A stretch of DNA of 64,000 nt from Polaribacter huanghezhanensis (GTDB taxonomy: Bacteria > Bacteroidota > Bacteroidia > Flavobacteriales > Flavobacteriaceae): contig NZ_CP128595.1 of assembly GCF_030444335.1 (NCBI RefSeq), forward strand, positions 1,936,501-2,000,500. Reading direction: 5' to 3'. The translations under genes were made by a program, and so were the position numbers. Position 1 is the first letter of the stretch. Each line of letters opens with the position of its first letter. The notes under the pieces are model-generated. The model did no database searches, was not told the origin of the DNA, and saw only the letters and a program-made list of their open reading frames with translations. Shown here piece after piece: positions 15,482 through 24,844 of the stretch.

Positions 15482-18274
15482 CTAAAACACTAATTTCTCT
15501 TTTAAGTATTTAGAGGTGTACGATTTTTTATTCAAAATTAATTCTTCTGGCGTTCCTTGAAAAATTAGATTTCCGCCATTTTTCCCGCCTTCTAAACCTA
15601 AATCAATAATGTAATCGGCACATTTTATCAATTCGATATTGTGTTCAATTACAATAATAGAATGTCCTTTTTCTATCAGTGCATTAAACGACGCCAATAA
15701 TTTTTTGATATCATGAAAATGCAAACCTGTAGTTGGTTCATCAAAAATAAATAAGGCTTTGTCTTTGGTGTTTCCTTTTACTAAAAACGACGCCAATTTA
15801 ATTCGCTGCGCTTCTCCACCAGAAAGGGTAGAAGAAGACTGTCCTAATTGCACATAACCCAAACCAACATCTTGCAAAGGTTTTAATTTCTGAACAATTT
15901 TTGTTTGCTCATTTTCTGCAAAAAATGCAACAGCATCATCAATTGTTGACGTTAAAATATCATCAATCGATTTTCCATCAAAAGTAATTTCTAACACTTC
16001 TTTTTTGAAGCGTTTTCCGTTACAGGCATCACATTCTAAATGCACATCTGCCATAAATTGCATTTCAATGGTAACTTCTCCATCGCCTTTACAAACCTCA
16101 CAGCGTCCGCCTTCAACATTAAAAGAAAAATGTTTTGGCTTGTAATTTCTGATTTTCGCTAACTTCTGGTTTGAAAATAAATTTCTGATATCATCGTAGG
16201 CTTTTATATATGTTACAGGATTTGAACGAGACGAGCGTCCAATAGGATTTTGGTCGATAAATTCGATGTGTTTTAAGTTGCTAAACGAACCTTTAATTTC
16301 TGTAAATTGCCCTAATTTATCGCCGTAACCAAACAGTTTTTTTTGCATCGCTGGATACAAAATATTTTTAACTAAGGTGCTTTTTCCGCTACCAGAAACT
16401 CCCGTAATTACCGTTAGATTGTTCAACGGAAAAGTAACATCAATATTCTTTAAATTGTGTTCTCTTGCGCCAACAACTTCAATAAAGTTGGTTGATTTTC
16501 TTCGGGTTTTTGGAACTTCAATTTTTAATTTTTCATTCAAATACTTTGCTGTTAAAGAATCGGATTTTAAAATGTCTTTAAAATTACCTTCCGCAACAAC
16601 ATGTCCACCAAAAGTTCCTGCTTCTGGACCAATATCAATAATATAATCTGCAATCTTCATGATGTCTTCATCATGTTCAACTACAATAACCGTATTTCCT
16701 AAGTCACGTAAATCTTGTAAAACGCCAATCAAACGTTCTGTATCTTTTGGATGCAAACCAATACTTGGTTCATCTAAAATATACATCGATCCCACTAAAG
16801 AGCTTCCCAATGAAGTTGCTAAATTAATGCGCTGACTTTCTCCGCCAGAAAGTGTATTTGAAGTTCTATTCAACGTTAAATAACTCAATCCGACGTTCAA
16901 TAAAAATTGTAATCTGTTATTGATTTCTGTCAACAAACGTTTTCCAATTTTTAATTCTTGATTATTTAGGTTGATGTTCTTAAAAAAACCTGCCAATTCA
17001 TCAATAGGTAACGTAACCAAATCAGAAATTGTTTTGTGATCAATTTTTACATAATTGGTTTCTTTTCGCAAGCGTTTTCCGTGACAATCTGTACATGTTG
17101 TTTTTCCTCTATATCGAGAAAGCATCACTCTATTCTGAATTTTATAACTTTTTTCTTCTAATTTTTGAAAGAAATGATTGATTCCGTCAAACTTTTTATT
17201 TCCAGTCCAAACCAATTCTTTTTGTTTTTCTGTCAACTCAAACCAAGGTTTGTGAATCGGAATGTCAAAATCGATGGCGTTATGTACTAAATCATCTTTG
17301 TATTTTCTAAAGGATTCAGATTTAAAAGGAACGATGGCGTCTTCATAAATAGACAAACCTGTATTTTGAATGACTAATTCTTCATCAATCCCGATGACAT
17401 TTCCGTAGCCTTCGCAAGTTGGACAAGCGCCGTACGGATTGTTAAAACTGAACAAGTGTGTGTTTGGCTCTAAAAACGTAATTCCGTCTAACTCAAATTT
17501 ATTGCTAAACTCGACTGTTTTGTTGGTGCTTAAATTTTCTAAAAAACAGGTTCCTTTTCCTTCAAAAAAAGCAGTCTGAATGGCGTCTGCCAATCTGTTG
17601 TAAAAATCTTCATCATCTTTTAAAATAATTCGATCTACCACCAATTGTAACGTTTCTTCTTTATAAGCATCAAACGGAAAATCTTCAATTCTTAAAATAG
17701 CATCGCCCATTTTAATTCTTGCATATCCTTGTTGAGAAAAAATATTCAACAATGTTTTTAAATCTCTAGTCTTATCTAAAAAAACGGGTGCTAACAATAA
17801 TAGTTTAGAGCCAATTTCATAGGTTTTTACATGTTTGATTACATCTGCAACTGTATCTTTTTTTACTTGTTTGTTAGAAATAGGCGAGTAGGTGTTGCCA
17901 ATTCTGGCAAACAACAATTTCATATAATCGTAAATCTCTGTTGATGTGCCAACGGTAGATCTCGGGTTTGTAGAATTTACTTTTTGTTCAATGGCGATTG
18001 CAGGCGCAATTCCTTTGATATAATCTACTTTTGGTTTGTGTAATTTTCCTAAAAACTGACGCGCATACGAAGACAAACTCTCTACATAACGTCGCTGTCC
18101 TTCTGCATACAACGTATCAAAAGCCAAAGAGGATTTTCCTGAGCCAGACAAACCTGTAATTACAACTAATTTATTACGAGGAATAACAACATCTATATTT
18201 TTTAAATTGTGCAAACTTGCACCTTTAATAATGATATTTTCTTTCGGATTTACGCTGTTTAAATCTAACTTCAT
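15482..18274 (-). CDS. uvrA: Excinuclease ABC subunit A (UvrA)
   Basis: A 930-residue DNA-damage recognition ATPase of nucleotide excision repair, full length. There are two ABC modules. The first has Walker A GLSGSGKSS (41-49), a zinc module with CPTC and CTDC pairs, and the signature LSGGESQRINLA with DEPSIGLH. The second has Walker A GVSGSGKST, a zinc module (CEVC and CDAC pairs) and LSGGEAQRIKLA with DEPTTGLH. The ATG at 18274 gives the expected N-terminus ending in IIIKGASLHNLKNID. The gene is monocistronic, divergent from the sigma-factor gene, and ends at a repeat hairpin. Confidence 0.97.
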   Translation of the reverse strand: MKLDLNSVNPKENIIIKGASLHNLKNIDVVIPRNKLVVITGLSGSGKSSLAFDTLYAEGQRRYVESLSSYARQFLGKLHKPKVDYIKGIAPAIAIEQKVNSTNPRSTVGTSTEIYDYMKLLFARIGNTYSPISNKQVKKDTVADVIKHVKTYEIGSKLLLLAPVFLDKTRDLKTLLNIFSQQGYARIKMGDAILRIEDFPFDAYKEETLQLVVDRIILKDDEDFYNRLADAIQTAFFEGKGTCFLENLSTNKTVEFSNKFELDGITFLEPNTHLFSFNNPYGACPTCEGYGNVIGIDEELVIQNTGLSIYEDAIVPFKSESFRKYKDDLVHNAIDFDIPIHKPWFELTEKQKELVWTGNKKFDGINHFFQKLEEKSYKIQNRVMLSRYRGKTTCTDCHGKRLRKETNYVKIDHKTISDLVTLPIDELAGFFKNINLNNQELKIGKRLLTEINNRLQFLLNVGLSYLTLNRTSNTLSGGESQRINLATSLGSSLVGSMYILDEPSIGLHPKDTERLIGVLQDLRDLGNTVIVVEHDEDIMKIADYIIDIGPEAGTFGGHVVAEGNFKDILKSDSLTAKYLNEKLKIEVPKTRRKSTNFIEVVGAREHNLKNIDVTFPLNNLTVITGVSGSGKSTLVKNILYPAMQKKLFGYGDKLGQFTEIKGSFSNLKHIEFIDQNPIGRSSRSNPVTYIKAYDDIRNLFSNQKLAKIRNYKPKHFSFNVEGGRCEVCKGDGEVTIEMQFMADVHLECDACNGKRFKKEVLEITFDGKSIDDILTSTIDDAVAFFAENEQTKIVQKLKPLQDVGLGYVQLGQSSSTLSGGEAQRIKLASFLVKGNTKDKALFIFDEPTTGLHFHDIKKLLASFNALIEKGHSIIVIEHNIELIKCADYIIDLGLEGGKNGGNLIFQGTPEELILNKKSYTSKYLKEKLVF

Positions 18275-18488
18275 TTTTTAAAAAAGTAAGCGTTAAAAAT
18301 ACCATTTTTTAAGAGAAGAAAAAGAGAATTTTCATTTAAAAAATAGCAACTTATTTGTATTTGTAAAAAAATATCATCATATTTGAATCAATAATTCACT
18401 AAAAATCACGTGCGTATAGTTTAAAATTACTTTAACTGTTTATAAATAATAGGAACCAGAAGGCAAACTTGCCCTCTAAAAGTAATTT

Positions 18489-19076
18489 ATGATGCGTGAA
18501 AATTTAACCCCAGACAGCAAATTAGTTAGCGATTACATTCATGGTAATGAGTATGCTCTTGAAATTTTAATTAAGAGACATCAACAGCGTTTATTTAGCT
18601 TTATTTATAGTAAAGTTAAAAATAGAGATGTTACCGAAGATATTTTTCAAGACACATTTATTAAAGTAATTAGAACTTTAAAAAAAGGAAATTACAACGA
18701 AGAAGGGAAGTTTTTACCTTGGGTTGTTCGTATTTCTCATAATTTAGTAATCGATCATTTTAGAAAATCGAATCGAATGCCAAAATTCAGAAATACAGAC
18801 GAGTTTGATATTTTTTCTGTTTTAGGAGATGATGTGCTAAATGCAGAGAAAAAAATCATCAAAGAGCAAATTCATGCCGATGTTAGAGAACTGATAAATG
18901 AATTGCCAGAAGAACAAAAACAAGTGTTGGTAATGCGGATGTATAACGATATGAGTTTTAACGAAATATCAGAAAATACAGGCGTTAGCATTAACACAGC
19001 GTTAGGAAGAATGCGTTATGCATTGATCAATTTAAGAAAGCTCATAGAAAAAAATAAAATAATTTTGGTGAACTAA
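18489..19076 (+). CDS. ECF-type RNA polymerase sigma factor
   Basis: A 195-residue sigma-70 family protein. The region 2 helix contains LIKRHQQRLFSFIYSKVKNRDVTEDIFQDTFIKVI (core and -10 recognition), with the conserved FLPWVVRISHNLVIDHFRK stretch. Region 4 contains ELPEEQKQVLVMRMYNDMSFNEIS followed by a helix-turn-helix (GVSINTALGRMRYALINLRK). The start is one of two adjacent ATG codons. A small hairpin (GGCAA/TTGCC at 18462-18473) lies in the leader. No anti-sigma gene follows; instead a 47-residue gene lies 59 bp downstream. The regulon is unknown. Confidence 0.93.
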   Translation: MMRENLTPDSKLVSDYIHGNEYALEILIKRHQQRLFSFIYSKVKNRDVTEDIFQDTFIKVIRTLKKGNYNEEGKFLPWVVRISHNLVIDHFRKSNRMPKFRNTDEFDIFSVLGDDVLNAEKKIIKEQIHADVRELINELPEEQKQVLVMRMYNDMSFNEISENTGVSINTALGRMRYALINLRKLIEKNKIILVN

Positions 19077-19135
19077 ATACTAAAAGTAAAAAAGCATCGT
19101 TATGTGATTAACAATCAAGTAATAAAAGATACCAT

Positions 19136-19279
19136 ATGATGCAACTTTACTCTAAAAAGTCTCCCGATTTTAGGGAGCAACCAAAACAAGAAACAATTCA
19201 ATTTTTAATTAATTTTTCCAAATCGTTAAAAGTAATTAAAGTAAAGCCAGATGTTGTTATTGAATTGAGTTTGAATTAA
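19136..19279 (+). CDS. Small protein downstream of the sigma factor
   Basis: A 47-residue open frame with two adjacent ATG codons (MMQLYSKKSPDFREQPKQ at the N-terminus, then a hydrophobic/basic stretch NFSKSLKVIKVK). It follows the sigma-factor gene by 59 bp and ends just before a terminator, so it is placed as the last cistron of that transcript. I recall small proteins with a similar YSKK.P..RE.PKQETI start after sigma-factor genes in other flavobacteria, but this was not checked. There is no signal peptide and function is unknown. Confidence 0.6.
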   Translation: MMQLYSKKSPDFREQPKQETIQFLINFSKSLKVIKVKPDVVIELSLN

Positions 19280-19285
19280 GAGGGA

Positions 19286-19317
19286 AAAGCCTTAACTACC
19301 AGAGTTGAGGCTTTTTT
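19286..19317 (+). terminator. Terminator of the sigma-factor transcript
   Basis: The stem AAGCCTTAACT pairs with AGTTGAGGCTT (one wobble), followed by a T-run. It begins 7 bp after the small gene's stop codon. Confidence 0.85.
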
Positions 19318-19330
19318 GATGTCTTTTAAT

Positions 19331-19532
19331 GTCATTTTGAGTCTGCCTGTTCGTTAGACAGGCGAAATGGAATGAAGTCGAAAAATCTATTTATGAGATT
19401 CCTCCATTTCAGTCGGAATAACACGTGTGTTTCTAGTCTGAATGAAATAATATATTTGAGTATAATCTCAATTATATTTTTACTTTTTTACAATTGAAAA
19501 ACGATTGTCATCTCGACCGTAGTGGAGAGATC
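19331..19532. repeat. Dispersed repeat remnants between sigma-factor operon and nth
   Basis: Bases 19331-19424 begin GTCATTTTGAG and end TCGGAATAACAC, with an internal hairpin GCCTGT/ACAGGC (19345-19363) and the stretch GAAGTCGAAAAATCT. This is a degenerate palindromic intergenic repeat. A second fragment, GTCATCTCGACCGTAGTGG with GAGAGATC, lies at about 19508-19532. No gene is seen in this interval. Confidence 0.5.
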
Positions 19533-19543
19533 TTTTTTTCTGT

Positions 19544-20203
19544 TTAAAGTTTTTTCTTTTTAAAATATTCGTCTAAAACAGCTTGTCGCCCAATTGTTTT
19601 CGTAATCAAATCTTTTTCTAAATTCCAGCCGCGTGCTGGAGAATATTCGCGTCCGTACCAAATAATTTGCAAATGCAACTCGTTCCATAATTCTTTTGGA
19701 AACAAACGTTTTGCATCTTTTTCTGTTTGTGTAACATTTTTTCCGTTCGTTAAATTCCAACGATACATCAATCTGTGAATATGTGTATCCACAGGAAAAG
19801 CAGGAACTCCAAAAGCTTGACTCATCACCACACTTGCAGTTTTGTGTCCAACTGCCGGCAATTCTTCCAATCCTTCAAAACTTTGCGGAACTTCTCCGTT
19901 GTATTTGTCAATCAATATTTTTGACAAGCCGTAAATCCCTTTACTTTTCATGGGCGATAATCCACACGGGCGAATAATTTCCTTAATTTCTTCTACCGTC
20001 ATTTTAATCATATCAAACGGATTATCTGCTTTAGCAAACAAAATTGGCGTGATTTTATTCACACGAACATCGGTGCATTGTGCAGACAATAACACAGCAA
20101 TTAACAAGGTATATGGATCTTTATAATCTAGCGGAATTGGAATTTCTGGATAGGTTTCTTGAAGTGTGTCAATTACAAATTGCACTTTTTCTTGTTTGGT
20201 CAT
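19544..20203 (-). CDS. nth: Endonuclease III-like DNA glycosylase/AP lyase, without the Fe-S cysteines
   Basis: A 219-residue base-excision-repair enzyme. The helix-hairpin-helix reads LPAVGHKTA with the catalytic lysine K121, and the aspartate of the GPD motif is D139 (VDTHIHR). Typical endonuclease III carries a C-terminal 4Fe-4S cluster with four cysteines. Here the C-terminus (EYSPARGWNLEKDLITKTIG) has none, so the cluster is absent while the catalytic core is complete. This form is, as far as I recall, seen in other Bacteroidota. It is monocistronic, divergent from bcp. Confidence 0.92.
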   Translation of the reverse strand: MTKQEKVQFVIDTLQETYPEIPIPLDYKDPYTLLIAVLLSAQCTDVRVNKITPILFAKADNPFDMIKMTVEEIKEIIRPCGLSPMKSKGIYGLSKILIDKYNGEVPQSFEGLEELPAVGHKTASVVMSQAFGVPAFPVDTHIHRLMYRWNLTNGKNVTQTEKDAKRLFPKELWNELHLQIIWYGREYSPARGWNLEKDLITKTIGRQAVLDEYFKKKKL

Positions 20204-20314
20204 AAAATGAGTTATAAAGTTTAAAAGTACAAAGTTTATAAAGTTTATTCCTAATAAAGTTTCAATTATAGTTTTTACTTTTTAACTTTCAACTTTCTAA
20301 CATTAAACAAAATT

Positions 20315-20764
20315 ATGACGACACTAAAAATAGGAGATGCTGCTCCAAACTTTACCGCAAAAGATAATAAAGGAAATACCATACAACTTTCTGATTATAA
20401 AGGAAAAAAATTAGTCTTGTTCTTTTATCCAAAAGCAAGTACGCCAGGTTGTACTACAGAAGCTTGCGATTTAAGAGACAATTACCAAACGTTTTTGGCT
20501 AAAGGATATGATGTGTTAGGCGCTAGTGCAGATTCTGCAAAAAGACAGCAAAACTGGATTGACAAACACGAATTGCCTTTTCCGTTATTAGCCGATGAAG
20601 ACAAAACGGTTATCAATGCATTTGGAGTTTGGGGGCCAAAGAAATTTATGGGACGCGAATATGATGGAATTCACAGAACTACTTTTGTCATTGACGAAAA
20701 CGGAAAGATTGAAGATATTATTACCAAAGTGAAAACGAAAGCACACGCTGCGCAGATATTGTAG
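20315..20764 (+). CDS. bcp: Thioredoxin-dependent thiol peroxidase (Bcp/PrxQ)
   Basis: A 149-residue peroxiredoxin of the PrxQ subgroup, which reduces hydrogen and organic peroxides in the cytoplasm using thioredoxin. The peroxidatic Cys46 lies in PKASTPGCTTEAC and the resolving Cys51 five residues later, the PrxQ arrangement. The length is typical. The region between nth and this gene (20204-20314) is a low-complexity run of AAAGTTTA/ACTTTC motifs with no clear promoter. Immediately after the stop begins the left flank of an inverted-repeat-framed segment. Confidence 0.94.
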   Translation: MTTLKIGDAAPNFTAKDNKGNTIQLSDYKGKKLVLFFYPKASTPGCTTEACDLRDNYQTFLAKGYDVLGASADSAKRQQNWIDKHELPFPLLADEDKTVINAFGVWGPKKFMGREYDGIHRTTFVIDENGKIEDIITKVKTKAHAAQIL

Positions 20765-20776
20765 TGATTTTGAGGT

Positions 20777-20914
20777 TTCGCTAACGTGTTTGTGTATGAT
20801 TTGTTGCGATTTTGTAAACGAGGATTTTCCTAAGGAAAATCAGATGTAGTAAAAGAGCAACGAACTTTGGTTAAGCACTAATTTAGCAATTATTTTTATA
20901 CGGTGTTGGCAGCA
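20777..20914. repeat. Left flank of a cassette-like segment
   Basis: This holds TTCGCTAAC (20777-20785) and TTGGCAGCA (20906-20914), both of which recur in inverted orientation at the right flank. Between them is a perfect short hairpin, GATTTTCCT/AGGAAAATC with a one-base centre (20823-20841). There is no coding content. The texture differs from neighbouring intergenic DNA. Confidence 0.6.
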
Positions 20915-20918
20915 GTAT

Positions 20919-22256
20919 TTAATTAATCAAAATTTCCAAAATTTCATCTATATTCCCAGGTTTTTCTGCGCTGGATGAAATTATTTTACTTTGTTCATCT
21001 AATAGGATATATCTTGGAACACCTGTAATATTATATTTTTTAAAAAAATCCTGCTCTTTATCTTTTGCAAAAAGCTGTTTCCATTTAGGTTTTTTAATAG
21101 TTATAAATTTTTCCCATCTAACTTTAGTGTCCAAATAGCCTATACTTACAATGTTGATTTTTTCTCCAAATTTTTCATTTAGATTTACCATTTGTGGATA
21201 ATCTTCAATACAAGGTTTACACCAAGTTGCCCATATATCTAAATAAGTTATTTTTCCTTTAAAATCAGTTAGACTAAAAATATCATTTTCTTTATCAATA
21301 AATTCAAAATCGGGAGATATCATTCCTTTTTTAACAGAAGAGAAAGAGTTATATAAGTCTGTAATTGTTTTCTTGTAACTTGTATTAGAGTTAATATTTA
21401 GGAAAGTATTAAAGTATATTTCTTTTTTAGGTAAGTATTTTATTAAACCCCAAGTATAATGTAGTATAAAATCATCTAAAATTTTTTGATTCGTTATTCT
21501 TCTGCTTGCTAGTATTTGTATCTCTTGATTGAAATCTTTGTTGCTTTTTTCGTCAAAAGTTGAACGCATTATTTTTTCAAAATATTTTTGAATATACTCG
21601 ACATATGCGAAATTGTCAATTGCAAGTGCATTTTCATCATTCAATTTAATTTTATTAAAAGGGAAAACTAATTCGTTAGCATATTTACTTAAATCGTCTT
21701 TATTTATTTCAGTTTTTTTTCCTTGATAAAACGCTACTCTTTTTGCTATTATAAAGTTAATTGAAGTTAACTCAATATTATAGAATAAGTTTGAGTCAAA
21801 TTTAAAACCATTTAAGTTTTCAATAAAAAGATTTTTATATTTTTCAATTGAAGTATAAAACTCTTCTTTTTTCATAGATTTTGTATCGAAAAAATTTAAA
21901 TCAGTATTTAATTTGCTAATTATTGAAGATTTCAAAAGAAGATAATTATTCTCTTTTGATCCTCTACCTTCAAACCAAATAGAATCTTTTATTGACTTTC
22001 CCTTAACTTTCAGATTAAAACCTTTTTCTAAATAAAGAATTTTGTATCCATAGTTTATGATTCCAAAATATTTAGGTTTTTCATTTTTAAAATTTGCTGT
22101 TCCATCTTGTGTTAAAATTATTTCCTTTTTTAATTTTTGATCATTTATAAAAATGGTATCTGGATTTTTTTCCAATTCAAAGATTACTTTTGAGCCGTTT
22201 TGAGATATAAGTTGAATCGAAAAAAATATAGTTAAAATAAAAAAATTATATCTCAT
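20919..22256 (-). CDS. TlpA-like thioredoxin-domain exported protein
   Basis: About 445 residues from the ATG at 22256, chosen because it directly gives a signal peptide (MRYNFFILTIFFSIQLISQ); an in-frame ATG 27 bp upstream adds a polar tail. The N-terminal part (about 20-110) looks like the beta-rich DUF4369-type domain found before Bacteroidota thiol-disulfide proteins. A helical middle follows. The C-terminal thioredoxin fold (about 305-445) has the WCKPC active site, Cys346 and Cys349, and the cis-proline segment GVPRY. It probably acts in the periplasm as a thiol-disulfide reductase. The gene is more AT-rich than its neighbours and lies between inverted repeats. Confidence 0.85.
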   Translation of the reverse strand: MRYNFFILTIFFSIQLISQNGSKVIFELEKNPDTIFINDQKLKKEIILTQDGTANFKNEKPKYFGIINYGYKILYLEKGFNLKVKGKSIKDSIWFEGRGSKENNYLLLKSSIISKLNTDLNFFDTKSMKKEEFYTSIEKYKNLFIENLNGFKFDSNLFYNIELTSINFIIAKRVAFYQGKKTEINKDDLSKYANELVFPFNKIKLNDENALAIDNFAYVEYIQKYFEKIMRSTFDEKSNKDFNQEIQILASRRITNQKILDDFILHYTWGLIKYLPKKEIYFNTFLNINSNTSYKKTITDLYNSFSSVKKGMISPDFEFIDKENDIFSLTDFKGKITYLDIWATWCKPCIEDYPQMVNLNEKFGEKINIVSIGYLDTKVRWEKFITIKKPKWKQLFAKDKEQDFFKKYNITGVPRYILLDEQSKIISSSAEKPGNIDEILEILIN

Positions 22257-22274
22257 TTTATTGGGGTTATGTAT

Positions 22275-22331
22275 TGCTGCCAACTTATATGATATCGAAC
22301 GTTTTAATGTTTTATATCAAGAGTTAGCGAA
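22275..22331. repeat. Right flank of the cassette-like segment
   Basis: TGCTGCCAA (22275-22283) and GTTAGCGAA (22323-22331) are the exact reverse complements of the inner and outer 9-mers of the left flank. The gene between them is the only coding content. Confidence 0.6.
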
Positions 22332-22370
22332 GTTACCGAAAAAGAGTTTAGAAACAAAACAAATTAGTTG

Positions 22371-24818
22371 TTAGAATTGCATTCCAATTTTAAAATTCAA
22401 CACTCTACCTGTCATATAATTCGGAATTCCGTACATGGTTTTAGAATACACATCTCGCACCCAAGTATTGGTAATCGAATTGTTAATATCAAATAAGTTG
22501 AATAATTCTAATCCGGCAGTTAATTCTTTAAAGTTGCGCAACCAACTAGAAGTTGCTTTTTTGTTTTTATCCACAAAAATGTAAGAAACGCCTAAATCCG
22601 CACGTTTATAAGCGCTCAATCTACTTTGAAATTTATAGACATCAGCATAACTTGGAGAACCTCCAGGAACGCCAGAATTGTACACCAAGTTTAAATAGGC
22701 TTTTAAATCTGGTAAATTCGGCACATAATCTTGAAACAAAATTCCCAATTTAAAACGTTGGTCTGTTGGTCTTGCAATAAAACCCTTGCTGTCAATATTT
22801 TCTTGTGTTTTTAGCAAACCTAAACTAATCCAACTTTCGTTTCCAGGAACAAATTCTCCGTTTAATCGAATATCGATTCCCGTTGCATACGCAGTTGCGT
22901 TGTTTTTTGCTTGATACCGAATCCGAACATTGTCTACCGTGTACGGATTTACGTTGCTTAAATGCTTATAATAAATTTCTGTAGTCAATTTAAAAGGGCG
23001 ATCCCAAAGCGTAAAACTATAATCATTACCAAGAACTGCATGCATCGATTTTTGCGCTTCTACTTCTGGATGAATTCCACCCAAATTGTCTTTCAACTCT
23101 TTGTAAAATGGTGGTTGATAATACAATCCGCCAGAAATACGAAACAACATATCTTTATCCCAATCTGGTTTGATGGCAAATTGTGCTCTCGGACTAAATA
23201 TAGCATGACTTTCTGATGCGATTCCGTTTGCTTTTACAGCCCAATTCTGAAAACGCATTCCGACATTATACCAAATTTGATGTTCGTTCCATAAATCTTT
23301 TCTGCTGAATTGCGCAAAACCAGAAACACGATTAATTGTTACATTGTTGGTTGCTCTAATACTTTGATAGGGTTGCAATGCTCCTTGATAAGGATCGTAG
23401 GGTTGATTATTGATAGAATGATGTGGAGGACGAATGGCAAATCCAACAGAATCAATCACTTCCCATTCTATAATTCGGTCTTTGATATCTTCTACTTGGT
23501 ATTTAATTCCGACTTCCAATTGATTGTTGTCCTTTTTATAAACTCCTTTCAGTTGTAAATTAGCAATGAAAGCATCTAAATCGTTTCTAGCATGATTTAA
23601 TTGCGAGCCAATTCCGGTAGAAAACTCCACGTTACCAAAATTTTCAGAACCTAAATTGCCATCAACTTCACCTAAATTATACGAAGCCAAAATATCGAAA
23701 TATTCCTCTTCTTGCGTGTTGTACATCGATGCTGTCGCATGTAGTGTAATTTCTTTGTTGAGTTGGTAATCCGCTTTAAAAGCACCAAAACTAGTAATAT
23801 ATTTGTCTTTTTCTTGTCCGTTGTAAAAAACAATCAATTCAATTGGATCTAGCAACGTTCCGAAACGCGTTCTACGAGAAATAGGCGTATAATTGTAATT
23901 GTTGAGCGAAAAATTCCCTAAAAAATCGACATTTAACTTCTCATTTATCTGATAACTAGCAAATGCCTGAATGTCTGTAAAACTAGGGTTGTAATTAGTT
24001 TTTATTTGTTTGCTATTTACAAATAAACTGTTTTTTCTGTGGCGCCAACCAATAAGTGTACTTCCTTTTTTATTGTTGGTTTGCCCTTCTATGGTTGCAC
24101 TTACGCCAACCAAACTTAGCTCGACTTGCGTTTTAAATTCTGTTGGTTTTCTGTAGGTGATATCTAAAACGGATGAAAGTTTATCGCCGTATTTTGCTTG
24201 AAATCCACCTGCAGAAAAATGAATATTCTGCACCATATTAGAGTTGATAAAACTCAATCCTTCTTGTTGTCCAGAACGCACCAAAAATGGTCGGTACACT
24301 TCAATTCCGTTTACATAAACGAGGTTTTCATCGAAGTTTCCACCTCTTACATTGTATTGCGTACTTAATTCGTTGTTGTTATTTACACCAGGAAGCGTCA
24401 TTAACAAATTTTCTACGCCAGCATTTGCTCCAGGTAAGCGTTTTACTTTAGCAATAGCAATGGTTTTGATTCCTTTTGCAGAATTGTTGTTGTTTTTTAC
24501 TACAATTTCGTTGAGCTCGTTGTTTAAAGAAATTAGAATAGGCGAGTAGGTAAGGATTCTGTTGCTTCGTAAGGTAATTTTTTTGGTATGCTTTAAATAA
24601 GAAACATGACTAAAAACAATTTCTATGGTTTTCCGAACCGGAATTGTGATTTCGTAATACCCTTTTGCGTCGGTTGTAGTTCCGGTATTTAAATACGAAA
24701 CAGCAACATCTTTAATGGGCGAATTTTGTTTGTTGGTAACAACACCTTTTAATGTTGTGGTATTTTGGCCAAGAAGCGAAAACGGAAGCATTAAAATAAA
24801 AAGGAAAAGTTTTTTCAC
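22371..24818 (-). CDS. TonB-dependent receptor with carboxypeptidase-like N-terminal domain
   Basis: An 815-residue outer-membrane receptor. It has a signal peptide (1-17, ending LLGQ) and a CarboxypepD_reg-like domain (about 20-105, LKGVVTNKQNSPIKDVAVSYLNTG). The plug domain follows (about 125-230), including LPGVNNNNELSTQYNVRGGNFDENLVYVNG. The beta-barrel runs to the C-terminus, which ends in an aromatic residue (FKIGMQF), as expected of an outer-membrane protein. There is no SusD partner next to it, so it is not a glycan-utilisation pair. The ligand is unknown. The downstream intergenic is the right flank of the cassette-like segment; the M23 gene lies 26 bp upstream and is probably co-transcribed. 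Confidence 0.92.
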   Translation of the reverse strand: MKKLFLFILMLPFSLLGQNTTTLKGVVTNKQNSPIKDVAVSYLNTGTTTDAKGYYEITIPVRKTIEIVFSHVSYLKHTKKITLRSNRILTYSPILISLNNELNEIVVKNNNNSAKGIKTIAIAKVKRLPGANAGVENLLMTLPGVNNNNELSTQYNVRGGNFDENLVYVNGIEVYRPFLVRSGQQEGLSFINSNMVQNIHFSAGGFQAKYGDKLSSVLDITYRKPTEFKTQVELSLVGVSATIEGQTNNKKGSTLIGWRHRKNSLFVNSKQIKTNYNPSFTDIQAFASYQINEKLNVDFLGNFSLNNYNYTPISRRTRFGTLLDPIELIVFYNGQEKDKYITSFGAFKADYQLNKEITLHATASMYNTQEEEYFDILASYNLGEVDGNLGSENFGNVEFSTGIGSQLNHARNDLDAFIANLQLKGVYKKDNNQLEVGIKYQVEDIKDRIIEWEVIDSVGFAIRPPHHSINNQPYDPYQGALQPYQSIRATNNVTINRVSGFAQFSRKDLWNEHQIWYNVGMRFQNWAVKANGIASESHAIFSPRAQFAIKPDWDKDMLFRISGGLYYQPPFYKELKDNLGGIHPEVEAQKSMHAVLGNDYSFTLWDRPFKLTTEIYYKHLSNVNPYTVDNVRIRYQAKNNATAYATGIDIRLNGEFVPGNESWISLGLLKTQENIDSKGFIARPTDQRFKLGILFQDYVPNLPDLKAYLNLVYNSGVPGGSPSYADVYKFQSRLSAYKRADLGVSYIFVDKNKKATSSWLRNFKELTAGLELFNLFDINNSITNTWVRDVYSKTMYGIPNYMTGRVLNFKIGMQF

Positions 24819-24844
24819 TTAGGTTTTTTGTTTAAAACGCTAAT

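Noticed and set aside
20777..20914. Integron attC site at the flank of the thioredoxin-like gene
   Set aside because: The 9-mers do not match the attC core RYYYAAC/GTTRRRY, and no integrase or array of cassettes is present.
24352..24549. Antisense open frames within the TonB receptor and other large genes
   Set aside because: Such frames (here and at 28135, 39337, 42799, 43066, 58145 and others) lie wholly inside well-supported genes in other frames, with no domain or start support.
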